From Wolfiporia cocos (Eukaryota > Basidiomycota > Agaricomycetes > Polyporales > Phaeolaceae), in the NCBI GenBank assembly GCA_029448655.1, contig JACCLO010000003.1:3534001-3598000 (forward strand): 64,000 bases of DNA, in the 5' to 3' direction. Made by a program: the position numbers and the translations under genes. Every line of letters begins with the position of its first letter. The first letter of the stretch is position 1. Below are positions 1-11,674 of the stretch, piece by piece. A model generated the notes under the pieces. The model saw only the letters and a program-made list of their open reading frames with translations, was not told the DNA's origin and did not search any database.

Positions 1-3000
1 TCACCCTGTGCCTCTCAAGAGCCGTATGATATACATTACAACGCTCCAGTGCCAATCACAAGGTGTCAGACACACGATGTATACAATCTAGTAGCAAGAC
101 AGCAATCACAAGGCGTATGGTGTATTTGGGCTACAACATTACACAAGACCGGCCAATACAAAGACATCGAGAGCAAGATCGCAAGACGAGTGAAAAACGA
201 CAAAATAAATAAGTAACGAAATGACTAGATGCAACAGTGACAAAGTAACACAATCCCAGCCTGTCCGTTAATAATTTACGGGATGAAATCGTGGCCCGAC
301 GCGCAGCACGTGTTTTTGTTGCAGATCTGCAGAATAGAGCACAGCGATGGGCAGATGTTCAAGGTCTAGCTGGTGAAGTCGAATCTGGCGGGGGAGGTCC
401 ATTTTTGCAATACGCCCATGCGAGCTATTCGACGGCGCATAGCGAGGGCAAAATGCTGAAATCGGTGGCGGTAAAGTCAGCACAAGCACGCGACCGAAGT
501 CATTCAGCTCACAGCAATGAGGCCCGAGAGCTTTTGACGCCTTTTGGGCATGTCGCTTGGGCGACGAGCGTGGTTCAAATTTCCCACATCCCGGGCTTCG
601 TGGCCGGCTGCGGCATTGGGCTGCGATAGATGAGTTTGAGAAGGAACATAGATATTTTCAGCGTATAAATACGCTCACTGTGTAAGCCAACAGTGTCGCG
701 GCGACTCTGAACGCGTCTTCATAGCGATAATCCGCCATATTCTGATCCGTAGCACCCAGAAGACGCGTTGAAGAGTGAGTGGTCTGTTGCTTCACATTGC
801 AGGAAAGCATACCATTCGATTGTTGGCTGGCTGGCGTCGGAGCTTTGAGGAATAGGGATGATAGCGACGGCGGTGGCTCTTGCGGCATGGCAGTGAGCGA
901 CGCGTGTCGCTGTCTGCGCATGAGAGGACGAGGGAGAAGGACGGATTAGTAGGCTCAGGGGTGCCGCGCATTTTCGAACGTTGAATGTGGAGGATTCGCA
1001 GTGACAGGGAGATGAAACAGCGTATGGCGGGCGGAAAAGCTGGGGAGATGGCGGGTGGGTGGAGGGTGGGTGGTAGGTGAGAAAAGATGCAATGTTAGTT
1101 TTTAAGCGAGAGCTAGCCATTATGCTGTGCCACGAGAAGTCGTGTTTTCGTAAATACGGTGAGTCGCGTCAGGTGTCTGGATACCGATTCTAGGCAGACG
1201 CATCAAGTCGCCGCGCGCGCCAGATTGTCTCCACATTGTGAGCGACCAGAATCTGCTTCCGTGACCACTATTCTCCGTAAGATCTTTCTGAGCATCCAAT
1301 ATCTCCAATGGGATCTATGCTGCGGCTCGAAAGGTCAAAATGATCATGCATCAGCACGAAAGCGCAGAGGAAAAACATGCGCCATCATCAAGAAAAGCGT
1401 CCGTCACACATAGAGAGATTTGCTTCCGCGATCCTGACTCTACACTGTATGTCCTGTCTCATTCTCCCTCTTCGACAACTTGCAGCATGCATTATGACGA
1501 TATAGATCATCAATGATCAATGTCAGTGCTAGAAGTCGACAACGTCCAGATCGTGGCTTGAGTCGCGCTCTCGATAAGATTGACTTCCGCGACAGCCTGT
1601 CTATCCACGCCACCCATTCTGGACACCAGAGTCATGAGACGCGTCGCAGTGTGAGGAAAAACAGCAGAAACTGAGGATGTACGATTAACAAGAACAATCC
1701 GGACGGGGGAACGTAGCAGGCAGGCATACCCAGGTGCGAGCGTTGCCCTCGCTTAACACAGGCATTCGACGCCTCTTTCCAGGTCTTTTCGAAAATTTAT
1801 TGGATATCATTATATGTCATTCCACTCTATAATATATCAGCCATTGTCTCAAGACGCGTCGAGTGGCCCGAACGCGTTTCCTGGAGAATGGCATGCGCTC
1901 CACCTTCACTGAAACCCAGGCAACCCAGGTTTGGTGTGGACACTGCAGCCGCTCTGGAGGTGAGCACACGTGTACTTCTCATCCAGATGCTCCTCTGAAA
2001 CATATACCTTCAAACCACGGACAGTTCTCCGCCCAGCTCCGAGCGGGACCATGCAGCATGCACAACAAAATATTGTGATACGTGACGTCGGGATCGGGTC
2101 ACGCACGTGACATTGCGCGATTGATGGCGCGCCGCGCAAAGTGAGTCAGCCCGTCTCGAAAAATTCCACCATCCATACAAATTCATCTGCGTGCATCAAA
2201 GGTACAAGAAAGCGAACCCGGATGCCGTGACTTCAAGCCCGCCCGAGTAGTGACAACCCTCTTCGAAAAAGAATCAGAGTGCCATCCCGCCTGCCCCATT
2301 GTGAATGAAGCGCAAAATGCAACGACAACATCGGATGGCGACCGCGCAAGAAACGACAAGATGAAGACATACCATCAATTGTTCTTATTCCCCTGCCGCA
2401 TCTGCACAGAGTACGAGCACAGTGTGCAACGACGACCGCAATCGTGAGGAGAAACTAACGCGCCGTATTCAACCCAGAGGTTGTCATGGAACCTGAGAGT
2501 GCTGCGAATGGCCTGTTCGCTATTTGACAGGTGCTTTGTGTTGCGGACGGTGTTGACCATGCTCGATTCCATCAGCGTAGAGACAGTGTGCGAGCTCTTC
2601 GCAAGTTTCGTAGCAAGGATGCCCTCATAAGCTCGACAATCCTGGCAGTCAACCAAGCATTCAAGAATCCAAAGTACAAGAAGTCCAGAGCGTTTGTAGT
2701 GGGAACCCTCAAATTTTGTGCGAGAGCAGCACCAGCTTTTTCGCCTCAGCAGCAACCCTCCAAGAAATTTGGCCAGGTGTCGACGATTCATTTTAGGTAC
2801 CGGAAAGTACTTCAAGCCGGGGCAGGTAATTCGAGTAAAGATATGCAAGGACGGAGCAGCAGCAATCAGTCAGAACGAATTGGACGAGGAGGGTGAAGTC
2901 AACCCCTAAAAGACGTCGCTGGTCACGCAGATCACAACGTCCGAGTCGCGCACCGGCCACTTCGTTTGTGGGGTCGCTCAACTCGTCGTCGGTTCCTCTT

Positions 3001-4250
3001 AGAGTCTCTGCACCCAGAAGAAACCGATTCATCCCATGGCCTCAGCAAAATTCATCTGTGTTCGACATTGATTGGTGAAATCGACGGGCAGATACAGGTT
3101 ATGTCGGTTAATCCGTTGCCTTTCTCGGGCGATGACAAAGTCAGCTGGCTTTTACGCTCTTCGCTGGCGAACCGCAGAGCCCCAGCTCGCGTCCTCAGCT
3201 GTCAATTGTACCCAATCCCGCGATGTCACATTTTTCGGCGTACTTACCTTGTCAAGGACCGCTTGTCAGGAGCTCGCAGCTCGGCACACGCTATATTGGT
3301 GACAATGAAGATTACACAGGAGTCGACATTTACTATCTCTTTCGGGTTGACCACATGCAGATGCTATGAGGCACCCGGGTCCATTGCTGTGCCCACTAGC
3401 TCTCGAGGAAGCTACGAGTCCGAGAACGACTTCCTAGCCCTTGAATTCTCCTAACACCTGTTGTCGTCCAAGGACGGATCTCACAAGATCTGCATCGATT
3501 CTACTGGACAGTTGCGTTAAGATGCGGTTTTTGTCCTACGAGGTAAGCAGAGGAGGGTTCAATACGTGGCCTTTTTCGCCTGCGGTCAAGACAGTGCGTA
3601 ATGCTTTGATATTGGATTTCCGCGTTTCCGAATTGACGTTGTGACTGTAGCGCGCGCACTGGAAGCAGTTGGACTACATCAGGCGGCATATTCTTGCATC
3701 ATGGTAACCTCTGACAACTATTATTGCACCAAATCTCTTAAATCATTTACAGACACGGCGTGTTCGAGCAGTTCCTCTCACGGATTCCCCAGAACCAGGA
3801 TTATCTTCAAACTTCAGACTCAGAACGAGTTCTGACCAGTTGAGAAAGCTGTCTTCTGGAGCAAGCTGGACATGGTAAAGTGAGGTTATTCGGCCAGTTC
3901 ATCTCACGGAATTCATGTGGCCGTCCTCTATGCCAGGGCAGGATTGGCTCAAGATGCATCGTAATACTCCGTTCGGAAAACGTGATGCAGTCCTCTTTGG
4001 ACAGCTTTAAACGTGTTTGCTGCCTAATAAATGCACCATTCTTCTGATGCTACAGTGGCTCACAACCAGTTTCTTGACATGGATTCGCGCTTACCAGCTA
4101 CAATCGGTATTGTTGGAACTTCTATCAATACTTCTGTACGCCTGTGCATTCAGGATCGTGCGAGGCAATCAGTTCATCTATTGTGTTTAAAAGCGTCCGT
4201 GCCGCCGGCGGATTCCCTACGATCTCGATTGTTTCCAGCTGCCTCCATAC
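1..4250 (+). repeat. Copy A of a degenerate ~4.2-kb interspersed repeat
   Basis: The stretch aligns by eye, in the same order, with 20,960-25,215 (copy B) and with the reverse complement of 60,232-64,000 (copy C). Shared landmarks include the block beginning near 3,100 (GTTAATCCGTTGCCTTTCTC), matched near 24,040, and the right end near 4,070-4,235 (ATCGTGCGAGGCAAT), matched at 25,085 and 60,340. A is clearly more diverged from B and C than they are from each other. Apart from the small gene at 366-971, open frames are short and broken. The left end is at or beyond the window edge. I see no terminal inverted repeats, reverse transcriptase or transposase, so I leave the element type open: an old transposon or a segmental duplication. 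Confidence 0.8.
366..971 (-). CDS. 139-aa basic protein of unknown function, repeat copy A
   Basis: I do not recognise the family. Four exons (813-971, 679-741, 513-620, 366-455) join in frame through three introns of 71, 58 and 57 bp with GTATGC or GTGAGC donors and CAG acceptors. The product has exactly the same exon lengths (53, 21, 36 and 29 codons) as the gene in copy B. Conserved pieces are RRRYHPYSSK in exon 1, RYEDA and LLAYT in exon 2, PNA, HEARDV and PKRR in exon 3, and RRRIARMG and LQKWT in exon 4. By rough count about two thirds of residues match copy B. The protein is Arg/Lys-rich, with no signal peptide or membrane segment. A TTTTAAG/CT-rich leader (about 1,020-1,110) precedes the start on this strand. 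Inference: a real small gene carried by the repeat and kept open. Confidence 0.6.
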
Positions 4251-5330
4251 CCCGAATATACATTCACCATCGGTCAAGTATCACATGCGCAATCTACCAC
4301 CAAACGATCTTCTCCTTTGCCAGCATCCACTAGCATGAGTTCCCTACTGCAAAGTTCACCAATCAATCTCGAAGTTTGTGCACAACTTTTCTGTTTCGTA
4401 TGGTGGCGATAGCGCAGGTGGGAACAACGGTCCTGTCGGGATAGAATAAAACGTTCGTACTGGTGTCTGCACTTAAAGACCCGTTTGGGATTGCCTGCGC
4501 GACTGACGGAGAGCGCGACGGAGCACAGAGGCGGCATGATCGTGCCTAGTCGCGAGTGTGGCGCATCCCTTGCCAAAGTTTCTACCAAATATAATTTCAC
4601 AGACTCATTAGAAAATAGATCAAGAAAGCACAGAACTCGATGAAAGGATAGTCCTTCAAAGCCTCATTCCGTTGCGCCCATCTAAGATTGAAGTAAGGAG
4701 TCGAACATGCTTCAGATTTATCCGGAAATCTTGCGCTTGGGCGTTGCACGTCAGAGAAGACTATAAAGCCCCTGATTCGACCGTCGGAACAAGCAAGTGC
4801 TCGGCACCAATTCTGTAGTCGAGAGGCTCTCGAGTCTGCAGTCAATGCAGCTTTGCCCACATGGCTGGTCTCGAAGCTTGATACATATTGTTGATGTTGA
4901 GTAAACACTGATTTTGAAGCTCGCCTGTATTGATAGCGGGCATTCGGAACTCCTTCTGGCGTAACATTACCGCCTCGATGCCCATGGCGGCGTGACCCGC
5001 GACTATCATCAGTCCAAAGGCTCAACGAACACGAATAAGGCTGAATTCATGATGTGAATGTTGGTTTATTTTTGGCCAGGAACGCGAGCGTCGTATCGCA
5101 AATGCCTTATGGTATCCACTGTACAATATTTGCACGATACCGAGCCATATTCCGCATGCGAGTTAATATTGTGCAGTATAGAAGAGAGGCATGCCAAAAC
5201 GCAAGTTAGGTAGAGACCAAATTCTAGAACATTTGCGTTCGAGTAAAATCCAAAGAAATGAAAGAAGCACGTATGCACACACCTTCTCGGACACAATTTT
5301 ACAGGGTCTCTGTGCATTACAAGCCTGTAC
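4251..5330. other. No supportable gene
   Basis: Between repeat copy A and the P450 pseudogene only short overlapping frames without recognisable domains are present. The longest (about 4,597-5,025, minus) has no motif or splice structure I can defend. Confidence 0.5.
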
Positions 5331-5339
5331 AGATTTCTG

Positions 5340-5930
5340 GGCTTGATACCTACCATGCACTGCTTTGTCCTACGTCCGAAACTATCCTGAACAGGGAGCT
5401 AATCTTTTGCATCGGCCGTACAGACTTTGATACAATGTCGAATGACATACAGGGTCATCGGATTCAAGGACAACATCGAAGCGACGGAACAGTGTCGCGA
5501 GGACGATGTGAAGCTGCATCAATGCAAGGTTGCGGCCGATGCATGCTCTGGAAGATGCAATCAGCTGCCAGGCAGTGGCTTTGAAAGCTCAAGCACGACT
5601 CACCTAGGGCCGATGGAGAACGGCACGAACGTATCGAGCATCGCTTTCTTCCGGTCTCCGCTAGCTTCAATCCAGCGCTCCGAGTAGAACTCACTAGCAT
5701 TCTCTCCCCAGATGTTCTCATCTCTGTGAAGGTGGTAAGTGGGTACGCTGACCCAGGTGCCTTCCTTGAAGGTGTGGCCGAGCACAGTCATCGAGCACAG
5801 TCATCGAGCACAGTCATGCCGCCCTCGAGCACAACGCGGGGTAGTCCTGCACTGACAGCAGAATGCAGTCGGAGTCCGTGGTTATGATGAATGCCGAAAT
5901 AGAACAGACTCGAAATCACCCACTTGGAAA
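5340..5930 (-). pseudogene. Truncated, frameshifted cytochrome P450 fragment
   Basis: This is a partial duplicate of the last third of the intact P450 at 7,236-9,259. It preserves the ExxR region in broken form (GLRLHSAVSAGLPRVV), the segment [13 protein letters not shown], the PERW-like motif altered to SERW, FSIGPR, and after an intron the haem loop [12 protein letters not shown]. Everything upstream, including the membrane anchor and I-helix, is missing. A 13-bp unit is present three times at 5,779-5,817 where the intact gene has one copy, adding 26 bp and shifting the frame in the middle of the fragment. The similarity extends beyond the stop (5,340-5,400 against 7,245-7,310), so the event duplicated genomic DNA rather than a processed transcript. 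Confidence 0.85.
5779..5817. repeat. 13-bp tandem triplication disrupting the P450 fragment
   Basis: Three perfect copies of CGAGCACAGTCAT. The intact paralogue has a single equivalent segment near 7,683-7,697. The extra 26 bp break the reading frame. Confidence 0.9.
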
Positions 5931-7235
5931 CAGTGTCAGTTCCGGGTGCTGCAATTGAGCCGCTAACGCACAAAAAGCCGAAAGAAAGAAGCGCAAAAAA
6001 ACCACAGCACCCAGGATTCCCGCGTGGTCCCCCACCGTGGTACTAACTGGGCGGCACTGTGCTTAACTGCGCAGATCGGACGGGATGCGGTGCTTTCATC
6101 TAGAGTCCTATGGCCGTGGATACAGAGTGTGCATACTATTTGCTTATGATAGATTGGATTTTAGCTACTGCCACTCCGGTAGCCTGAAGCGTAGCCGAAT
6201 GGAACCCCGCTATCACGAAAATGCAATAGCCTTATTAGGCTGTTCCAAAAAATGTCATCATGATTGGCTGAACCATGTGCAGACAGCTGCTTGTACTGTT
6301 CCGCCCCTTGAATCGAGCCCGACGACTGTTATATCTTGATCTCGACGGTGCAACCCTGACAATTTCATATGTGGTAGCAGGACATGTCAGACAGAAGTGG
6401 GAATTGATGGTCCTTTACTGATACGGCCATGCTAGATAGTACACCAAAGACGATGCTGCCAGGCGATGAACGATCTGAACTTTGGAAGCGAGTAAAACTT
6501 AGTCGCAACTCTCACTGGTGTGTTACAAGTCTTGATTTCGCAAACCTTTGCGCTGAAGTGGTCTCACCCAAAGTACTTTTGTCGTCGGTTGCTGCTGATC
6601 TTCCTAGTCACTCTGTTCATAAGAATCCGACGTACGCCAACAATGACGACCGTATCTACGCTCCACCGGTTAAGCAACAATTCGATGGCGTCGCACCTCG
6701 ACGTTGACATATATATTGCCTGAGCTACGTTGGCGATCTTCTCATCGCTCGTGAAGTCAGATAGGCAGTTATCTGTCGGAGACCTCTCTGACCAAGCAGT
6801 CCCTTGTCTCCAAGGTATGGTCTCATTGCCTTCCAAGACCATTATCGTTCATATCTGCATGGTTTCTTATCTATTACATCTCTAGTTGTCTCGTCGTGTT
6901 CACTGAATATAGTGCTCTATCGGACTTGCTCAGAACATGTTGTGCATTTCGCGGGGTGGCAGAGTCGCGGAAGACTTGAATGCCAGAGGCGGGCTACGTC
7001 CATTTAACAAAACTCCATGCTGCAAGTACAACAATATGCTCAGCTGACATGTACAATCCAACCAATCTACGTCAAAAGTGACTACTCTAAGGCGTTCTCA
7101 TGGGCGTTGTGCTACACCAGCCTCCCAACGGAAAACACCGAACAACATAGATATGCACCGGAATAAACGGCTCCTTTACGGACGTATTCCATGCAATGAA
7201 ATATGCGAACATCTTGGCGGCCCACGAGGCTTCAT
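5931..7235. other. No supportable gene
   Basis: AT-richer intergenic sequence between the P450 fragment and the intact P450. The short frames (for example 6,429-6,707 plus and 6,564-6,842 minus) overlap each other and show no domain. Confidence 0.5.
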
Positions 7236-9259
7236 TCACAGCTTCCTGGACTTGATGCCTATCATACACCACTTAGGCTTGCGAACAAAACTATCCTGAA
7301 CAGGGAGCTAGTCTTGTACGTCAGCAGTGCAGCATCAAATATACGGTTGAGTAACACACCGGATCATGAGATTCGAGGACAAAATCGAAGCGATGGAACA
7401 GAGTCGAGAGAATGATGTGAAGCTGCATCAGCGCAAGGTTGCGACCGATGCACGACCTGTAAGGTGCAATCAGCTACCGAGAGACAACTCGAAGGCTCAA
7501 ACATCGCTAACCTAGGACCCATAGAGAACGGGGCGAACGCGTCGAGCATCGCCTTCTTCCGATCTCCACTAGCTTCAATCCAGCGCTCCGGATAGAACTC
7601 GTTGGCATTCCCTCCCCAGATACTCTCGTCTCGGTGTAGGTGGTAGACAGGTACGCTGACCCAGGTGCCTTCTTTGAAGGTGTGGCCGAGCACAGTTAGG
7701 CCGCCTTCAGGAACGACGCGGGGGAGCCCTGCACCGATAGTAGCATGCAATCTGAGCCCCTCGTTTATTACGGCATCAAGGTATGGAAGATTTTTGACCG
7801 CATCGTAGGGCGCGACTGCTGAGTCGATCGACTTTAAAGCTTCGTCGAGCTCTGCCTGAAGCTTTGCTTGCACTCGTTGATCACGAGCGAGGTAATACGT
7901 CGTCGCGCACGATGTGCTGGAGGTACAGGTAGTCGTCATCAATGTCAAAAGCGAAGGGGGACTCGATCTCACTCACTTAGCAGTGGTGTCAGCCCCCGCT
8001 ATTATGAGTACAAATGCCTCCGCACTCAGTTCTTCAGGGCTCATGGGTTTTCCATTTTCATCACGGGCGTCCAGCAACCTGTTCAGCATGTCCTCGCGGG
8101 CGGCGGGATTATTGAGTCGCTTGCCGACAGCAGCCACCGCTAGTCCAGCCATCTTGGGGGCGGCCTCCATACCAAAGCGATAGGCAGGCAGCATTTGAAC
8201 AATGCGTCGCCAATACTCCGGGAGCCAGCCGAGTATTGTAATAAGATGACCTCGTTCGTTTAATACCTTCTCGATAGCCATCTCTTCCGTTTCGAACCCG
8301 AATTCTTCCGCGCTGGATGAGGTCCCAAATGTCGCCAGGCTTGCTTTGACTGATTTAGCGACCTGGACTGTGTCGCTCGCGGCAGAAAGCATCCCGAATG
8401 GGGAACCAAAAGCAAGGTCGCCTGAGGACATAGGGTGTCAGTTGCATGAGGATATAACCAGTGACCTCGTGGGCTTAAATGCTAACCAATAGTATCAAAC
8501 GACCAGTAGCTGAACCCTGCCACATCACAACGGTCGTTAACATGACGCCCGTGAAGTTTATGTAGCACAGCAACTCACAAGGCATGCAATCGAACCAGAC
8601 ACGACCATCTTCCACTCTCCAGGCGGACGCACCTAGCTTGTCCTCTCTTATCCCACCTTTCTCCGCTTGTTTCACATACGAATACAGTCTCTCCCACTGG
8701 TTGACCAAGTTGTTGTGATGTACCCGTGCATTGATCTCGAGCGCGCGCACACTCTGCAGCGAGAACATGTGCGCTTCAAGCCGCCGCCTTCTTGCATGCT
8801 CTGGGCGCGAGAGAATATTGAACAGGTTCCTCGCCCTGAAGTCCCCGAAAACCTCGTAATACGGAGCTTTTGTGGCTCCCGATGAATGGCCATACACCGC
8901 AGAAAGCGCGGCAGGATGGGCGATCGAGACGTAATTGGGTGACAAACGCACGAATGTCCCTGCGGCGCATCAGATCAAAGTCCTATATTGGCAGCACTCG
9001 ATCACTGGCGCCACTCACCATACTTCTGGTGTAAACGGTTGACAGTTAAGGACCAACGGTTCTGGCTGACGATCCACGGCAACCAGCCGATGGTAAACTT
9101 AGCCAAGATGGGGCCAGGAAATGCGCGAAGTCCCAGTGGATCGAGGAGATAAGGCACGGTGTACACCGCGATGCTGATAATCGGAATCAAGGCTAGCCAG
9201 AAAATGAGCTGGTCTACAAAAGGCAGCGCCTGAACTGTGATATCGCGCAAGAGAGACAT
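7236..9259 (-). CDS. Cytochrome P450 monooxygenase
   Basis: Haem-thiolate monooxygenase, expected at the ER membrane with NADPH-P450 reductase as electron donor; the substrate cannot be read from sequence. About seven exons splice in frame. The N-terminus has one hydrophobic anchor ([19 protein letters not shown]) followed by the proline-rich hinge FPGP. Then come the C-helix region ([13 protein letters not shown]), [15 protein letters not shown], the I-helix oxygen-binding motif AGADTT, the K-helix ExxR (EGLR), the PERW segment and the haem ligand loop FSMGPRSCIGRN, split by an intron after Arg. The last exon ends in MIGIKSRKL. All diagnostic residues are present, so the enzyme should be functional. 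Length is about 530 residues, normal for fungal P450s. A truncated duplicate lies directly downstream (5,340-5,930). Similar genes often sit in secondary-metabolite or xenobiotic loci, but no biosynthetic core enzyme is visible here. Confidence 0.9.
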
Positions 9260-9297
9260 GGTGCTATGGCTAGACTGCCTGCATACATGGGAGGGTC

Positions 9298-9307
9298 CAT
9301 TATATAC
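9298..9307 (-). promoter_or_regulatory. TATA box of the P450 gene
   Basis: On the minus strand the sequence reads GGGTATATAATGG, about 40 bp upstream of the P450 start codon. A TATA motif this close implies a very short 5' leader. Confidence 0.6.
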
Positions 9308-9529
9308 CCACGGAAGAAGGGAGAGACGCTTGATGAGGACCAGTAAGGAATCCGCAATGGGCAGACCGCGACGAAATCATGAATCTAAGGCGCCCGCTAG
9401 GTGCAACACTTCAGGATGCTCGACAAATCCCGTAGGTTTCCGCTATGCCCGAATTTGCGTCAAATGTCGATGACAGAGCGGATAAGTAGTGACCGTGAGC
9501 GTAATCACAGGACGACTTGCCGAAGGCCT

Positions 9530-9580
9530 GCGTCTCAAGAATGCTGGCGTCTCAAGAATGCTGGCGTCTCAAGAATGCCG
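9530..9580. repeat. Three tandem copies of a 17-bp unit
   Basis: The unit GCGTCTCAAGAATGCTG occurs twice exactly (9,530-9,546 and 9,547-9,563) and a third time with one change (9,564-9,580). It lies in non-coding sequence upstream of the P450. Confidence 0.9.
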
Positions 9581-10401
9581 CGTTCAATTGCACATTCCAT
9601 GCTTCATCGTGCGACTTTCCCGTTTCATTCGGTGTCTGCGTCATGAACATCAATCGTGGCGTAGAGTAAGTCCTTGTACAAACCTTTGCTATTGAGTATT
9701 TGAGTGTTCGCACACACTTGACATGTTTCAGCTGTCGATTGCCGTCAAGTAGGCATTACTGCAGTAATGCGAAGCAGTCTATATTATATGCCCAACACGA
9801 GTCGTCATAGGAGCCACCTTAGGGCCGTGCCTGTGCGCCACGTCGGACGAATGTATGGGCAGATAAGGAACACTATTGGAGCCGACGGACAAAGCGGCCG
9901 GGCGATGAGGCATGCATGTAACATCATCACCGGAACACAAGGCGAGTTAAGTTGTCTCCTGTAATCACGAAGCGTCATGTCAATCTCCATGATATATGTC
10001 GAGCCGATGCCAGAGAGCAGGACGCACAGGAATATGACAACACTGGGTGAGTCATCACTTACAGAATTTATGGAGCAGAAGGAGGCCAATCAGTAAAATC
10101 CTAGCTTCGGAACAGCAAGTCCATCTGGTGAATTCGTCTGCTACTTGTGAAAGCTCAAGTGCAATTGAAGCAAATATGTCTCTACATGGAACTGCTCAAA
10201 ATGGTTCACAGAGATACCAACTTGTGTTGCTTTCAACTGCTGCAGAACCCATGCAGTCATACTGACATGTCGGCGAATACTGGTTGCCTCTGCCATAGAG
10301 TAGAACCATCACTAAAAGCAGAAAGATGAGCTTGCAAAGACCCACTACCTCCGGTAGCGGGAATATGTAGGACGCACCTGGACAAAGAGATTTCAAATCC
10401 A

Positions 10402-10882
10402 AGATTTCACAGCCGTTTGCACAATTGTTGTCACTCCTCTGATGCAACGATTTTGAGCAGCATTTGTTCCGGATAAGCTTCCCGCGCCCGATGGTGGGCG
10501 CGATACCGCTGCATGGCGGGTCGCTGCGGCCATACAATGCCTCGTGCTTTGTCTAACGATCCTCTTGTTTGGTTAGAGGAATATTCTCATCATTGGTTCG
10601 AGGAGGTGCGGACACATTAGTAGGGGTAGCCATACTGTCTCGGTCAAGCTCGACTTTGTAATGCCAAGCAGTCTGCCAGCTCAATCCGCAGCCAATATAG
10701 AGTGTGGCACCCAGCCATGATCCTATCACGCAGAATAAGATTGATTGCCTAGTCTGCTGGCAGTGCGACGCGACGCGACACGACACAAGCACGCGCAGGT
10801 GGCGTGAGAAGTTTGTCCGGAACAAATACTGCTCAAGATCGTTGCAGCAGAGGAGTGACAACTATTATGCAAACGATTGTAG
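10402..10882. mobile_element. Putative ~0.48-kb element with ~80-bp inverted arms
   Basis: The arm at about 10,402-10,482 (starting CAGCCGTTTGCACAATTGTT) matches the reverse complement of about 10,800-10,882 at roughly 85 percent by eye, including the shared blocks TTGTCACTCCTCTG and TTTGTTCCGGA. Long inverted arms around a short unique centre are typical of miniature inverted-repeat elements. I could not identify a target-site duplication, so an inverted duplication is also possible. Confidence 0.55.
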
Positions 10883-11674
10883 CCTGAACTTTGCTTGATG
10901 CTGAGATCGCCTTGCGTCTAGCTCGATGCGGTCCAAGGTTTGAAATAATGTCGCAAATCTCGAACAACCGTGGAACTCGTTACATAAACGCATCTACAAC
11001 AACCGTTGTGTCACAACAGAACAGCTCTAAAGCAATTCAAATGAGCACGCCATCGGAGGCTAGCTTTAAGAAGAAAACACCTGTAGTAATCTATTTCCAC
11101 GCATTTTACTTGCCTTACTTTCCGACGTGCTTGCTCACGCTCTTATTGACCTTGCCACATAATGTAATTTCTCGCCGAACCCTGCCATCTGACCTGCCAT
11201 CGCGTAGCCGCAGTCACACTCTGCAGACAAACTTGTAAATATGCCGATCACCATCATTCCCAAGGTGAACATGCGTTGATTAGACCGTTGGAAATTTTCG
11301 AGTTACGTTCTCGTGTGGGTCGATGGTGGCGTATATAGCCTCTCAATCTGCGTATCAGAGTTCAGCGACACTGCACGAAGGTCAATTAGGCTTCTCATTG
11401 GTAGAGTCTATCGTGGGATATCAAACGACATCAGGATTCCGAGAGGGGGGACAGATCGGTATAGAAAAGTCGAAGCTGGACATTGCGACTGCCGATGTTG
11501 ATGCTTATGAAACACCTATGGTCGGAGAGAAGTAGCTGCTGATGTTGGATAGTTCTTTCTGACGCACAATGAGCACGCTACCCTAGAGCCCTGCACGAGT
11601 GAGAACATCACCTATAGGAAGGATTGCGTTGTCTGTGGCGTCGGTACGACTTTGCCTAGCGATCGGTATTTGAA

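Larger units (their letters stand above)
9308..11674. other. Intergenic, repeat-bearing, no supportable gene
   Basis: Contains a 17-bp tandem triplet (9,530-9,580) and a pair of inverted arms (10,402-10,882). Minus-strand frames near 9,810-10,860 include hydrophobic stretches that might be decayed membrane-protein exons, but I cannot join them into a gene. Confidence 0.45.

Noticed and set aside
7236..9259. Secondary-metabolite gene cluster combining the P450 and the SDR array
   Set aside because: They are more than 43 kb apart, separated by a housekeeping block, and no polyketide synthase, terpene synthase or NRPS is in the window.
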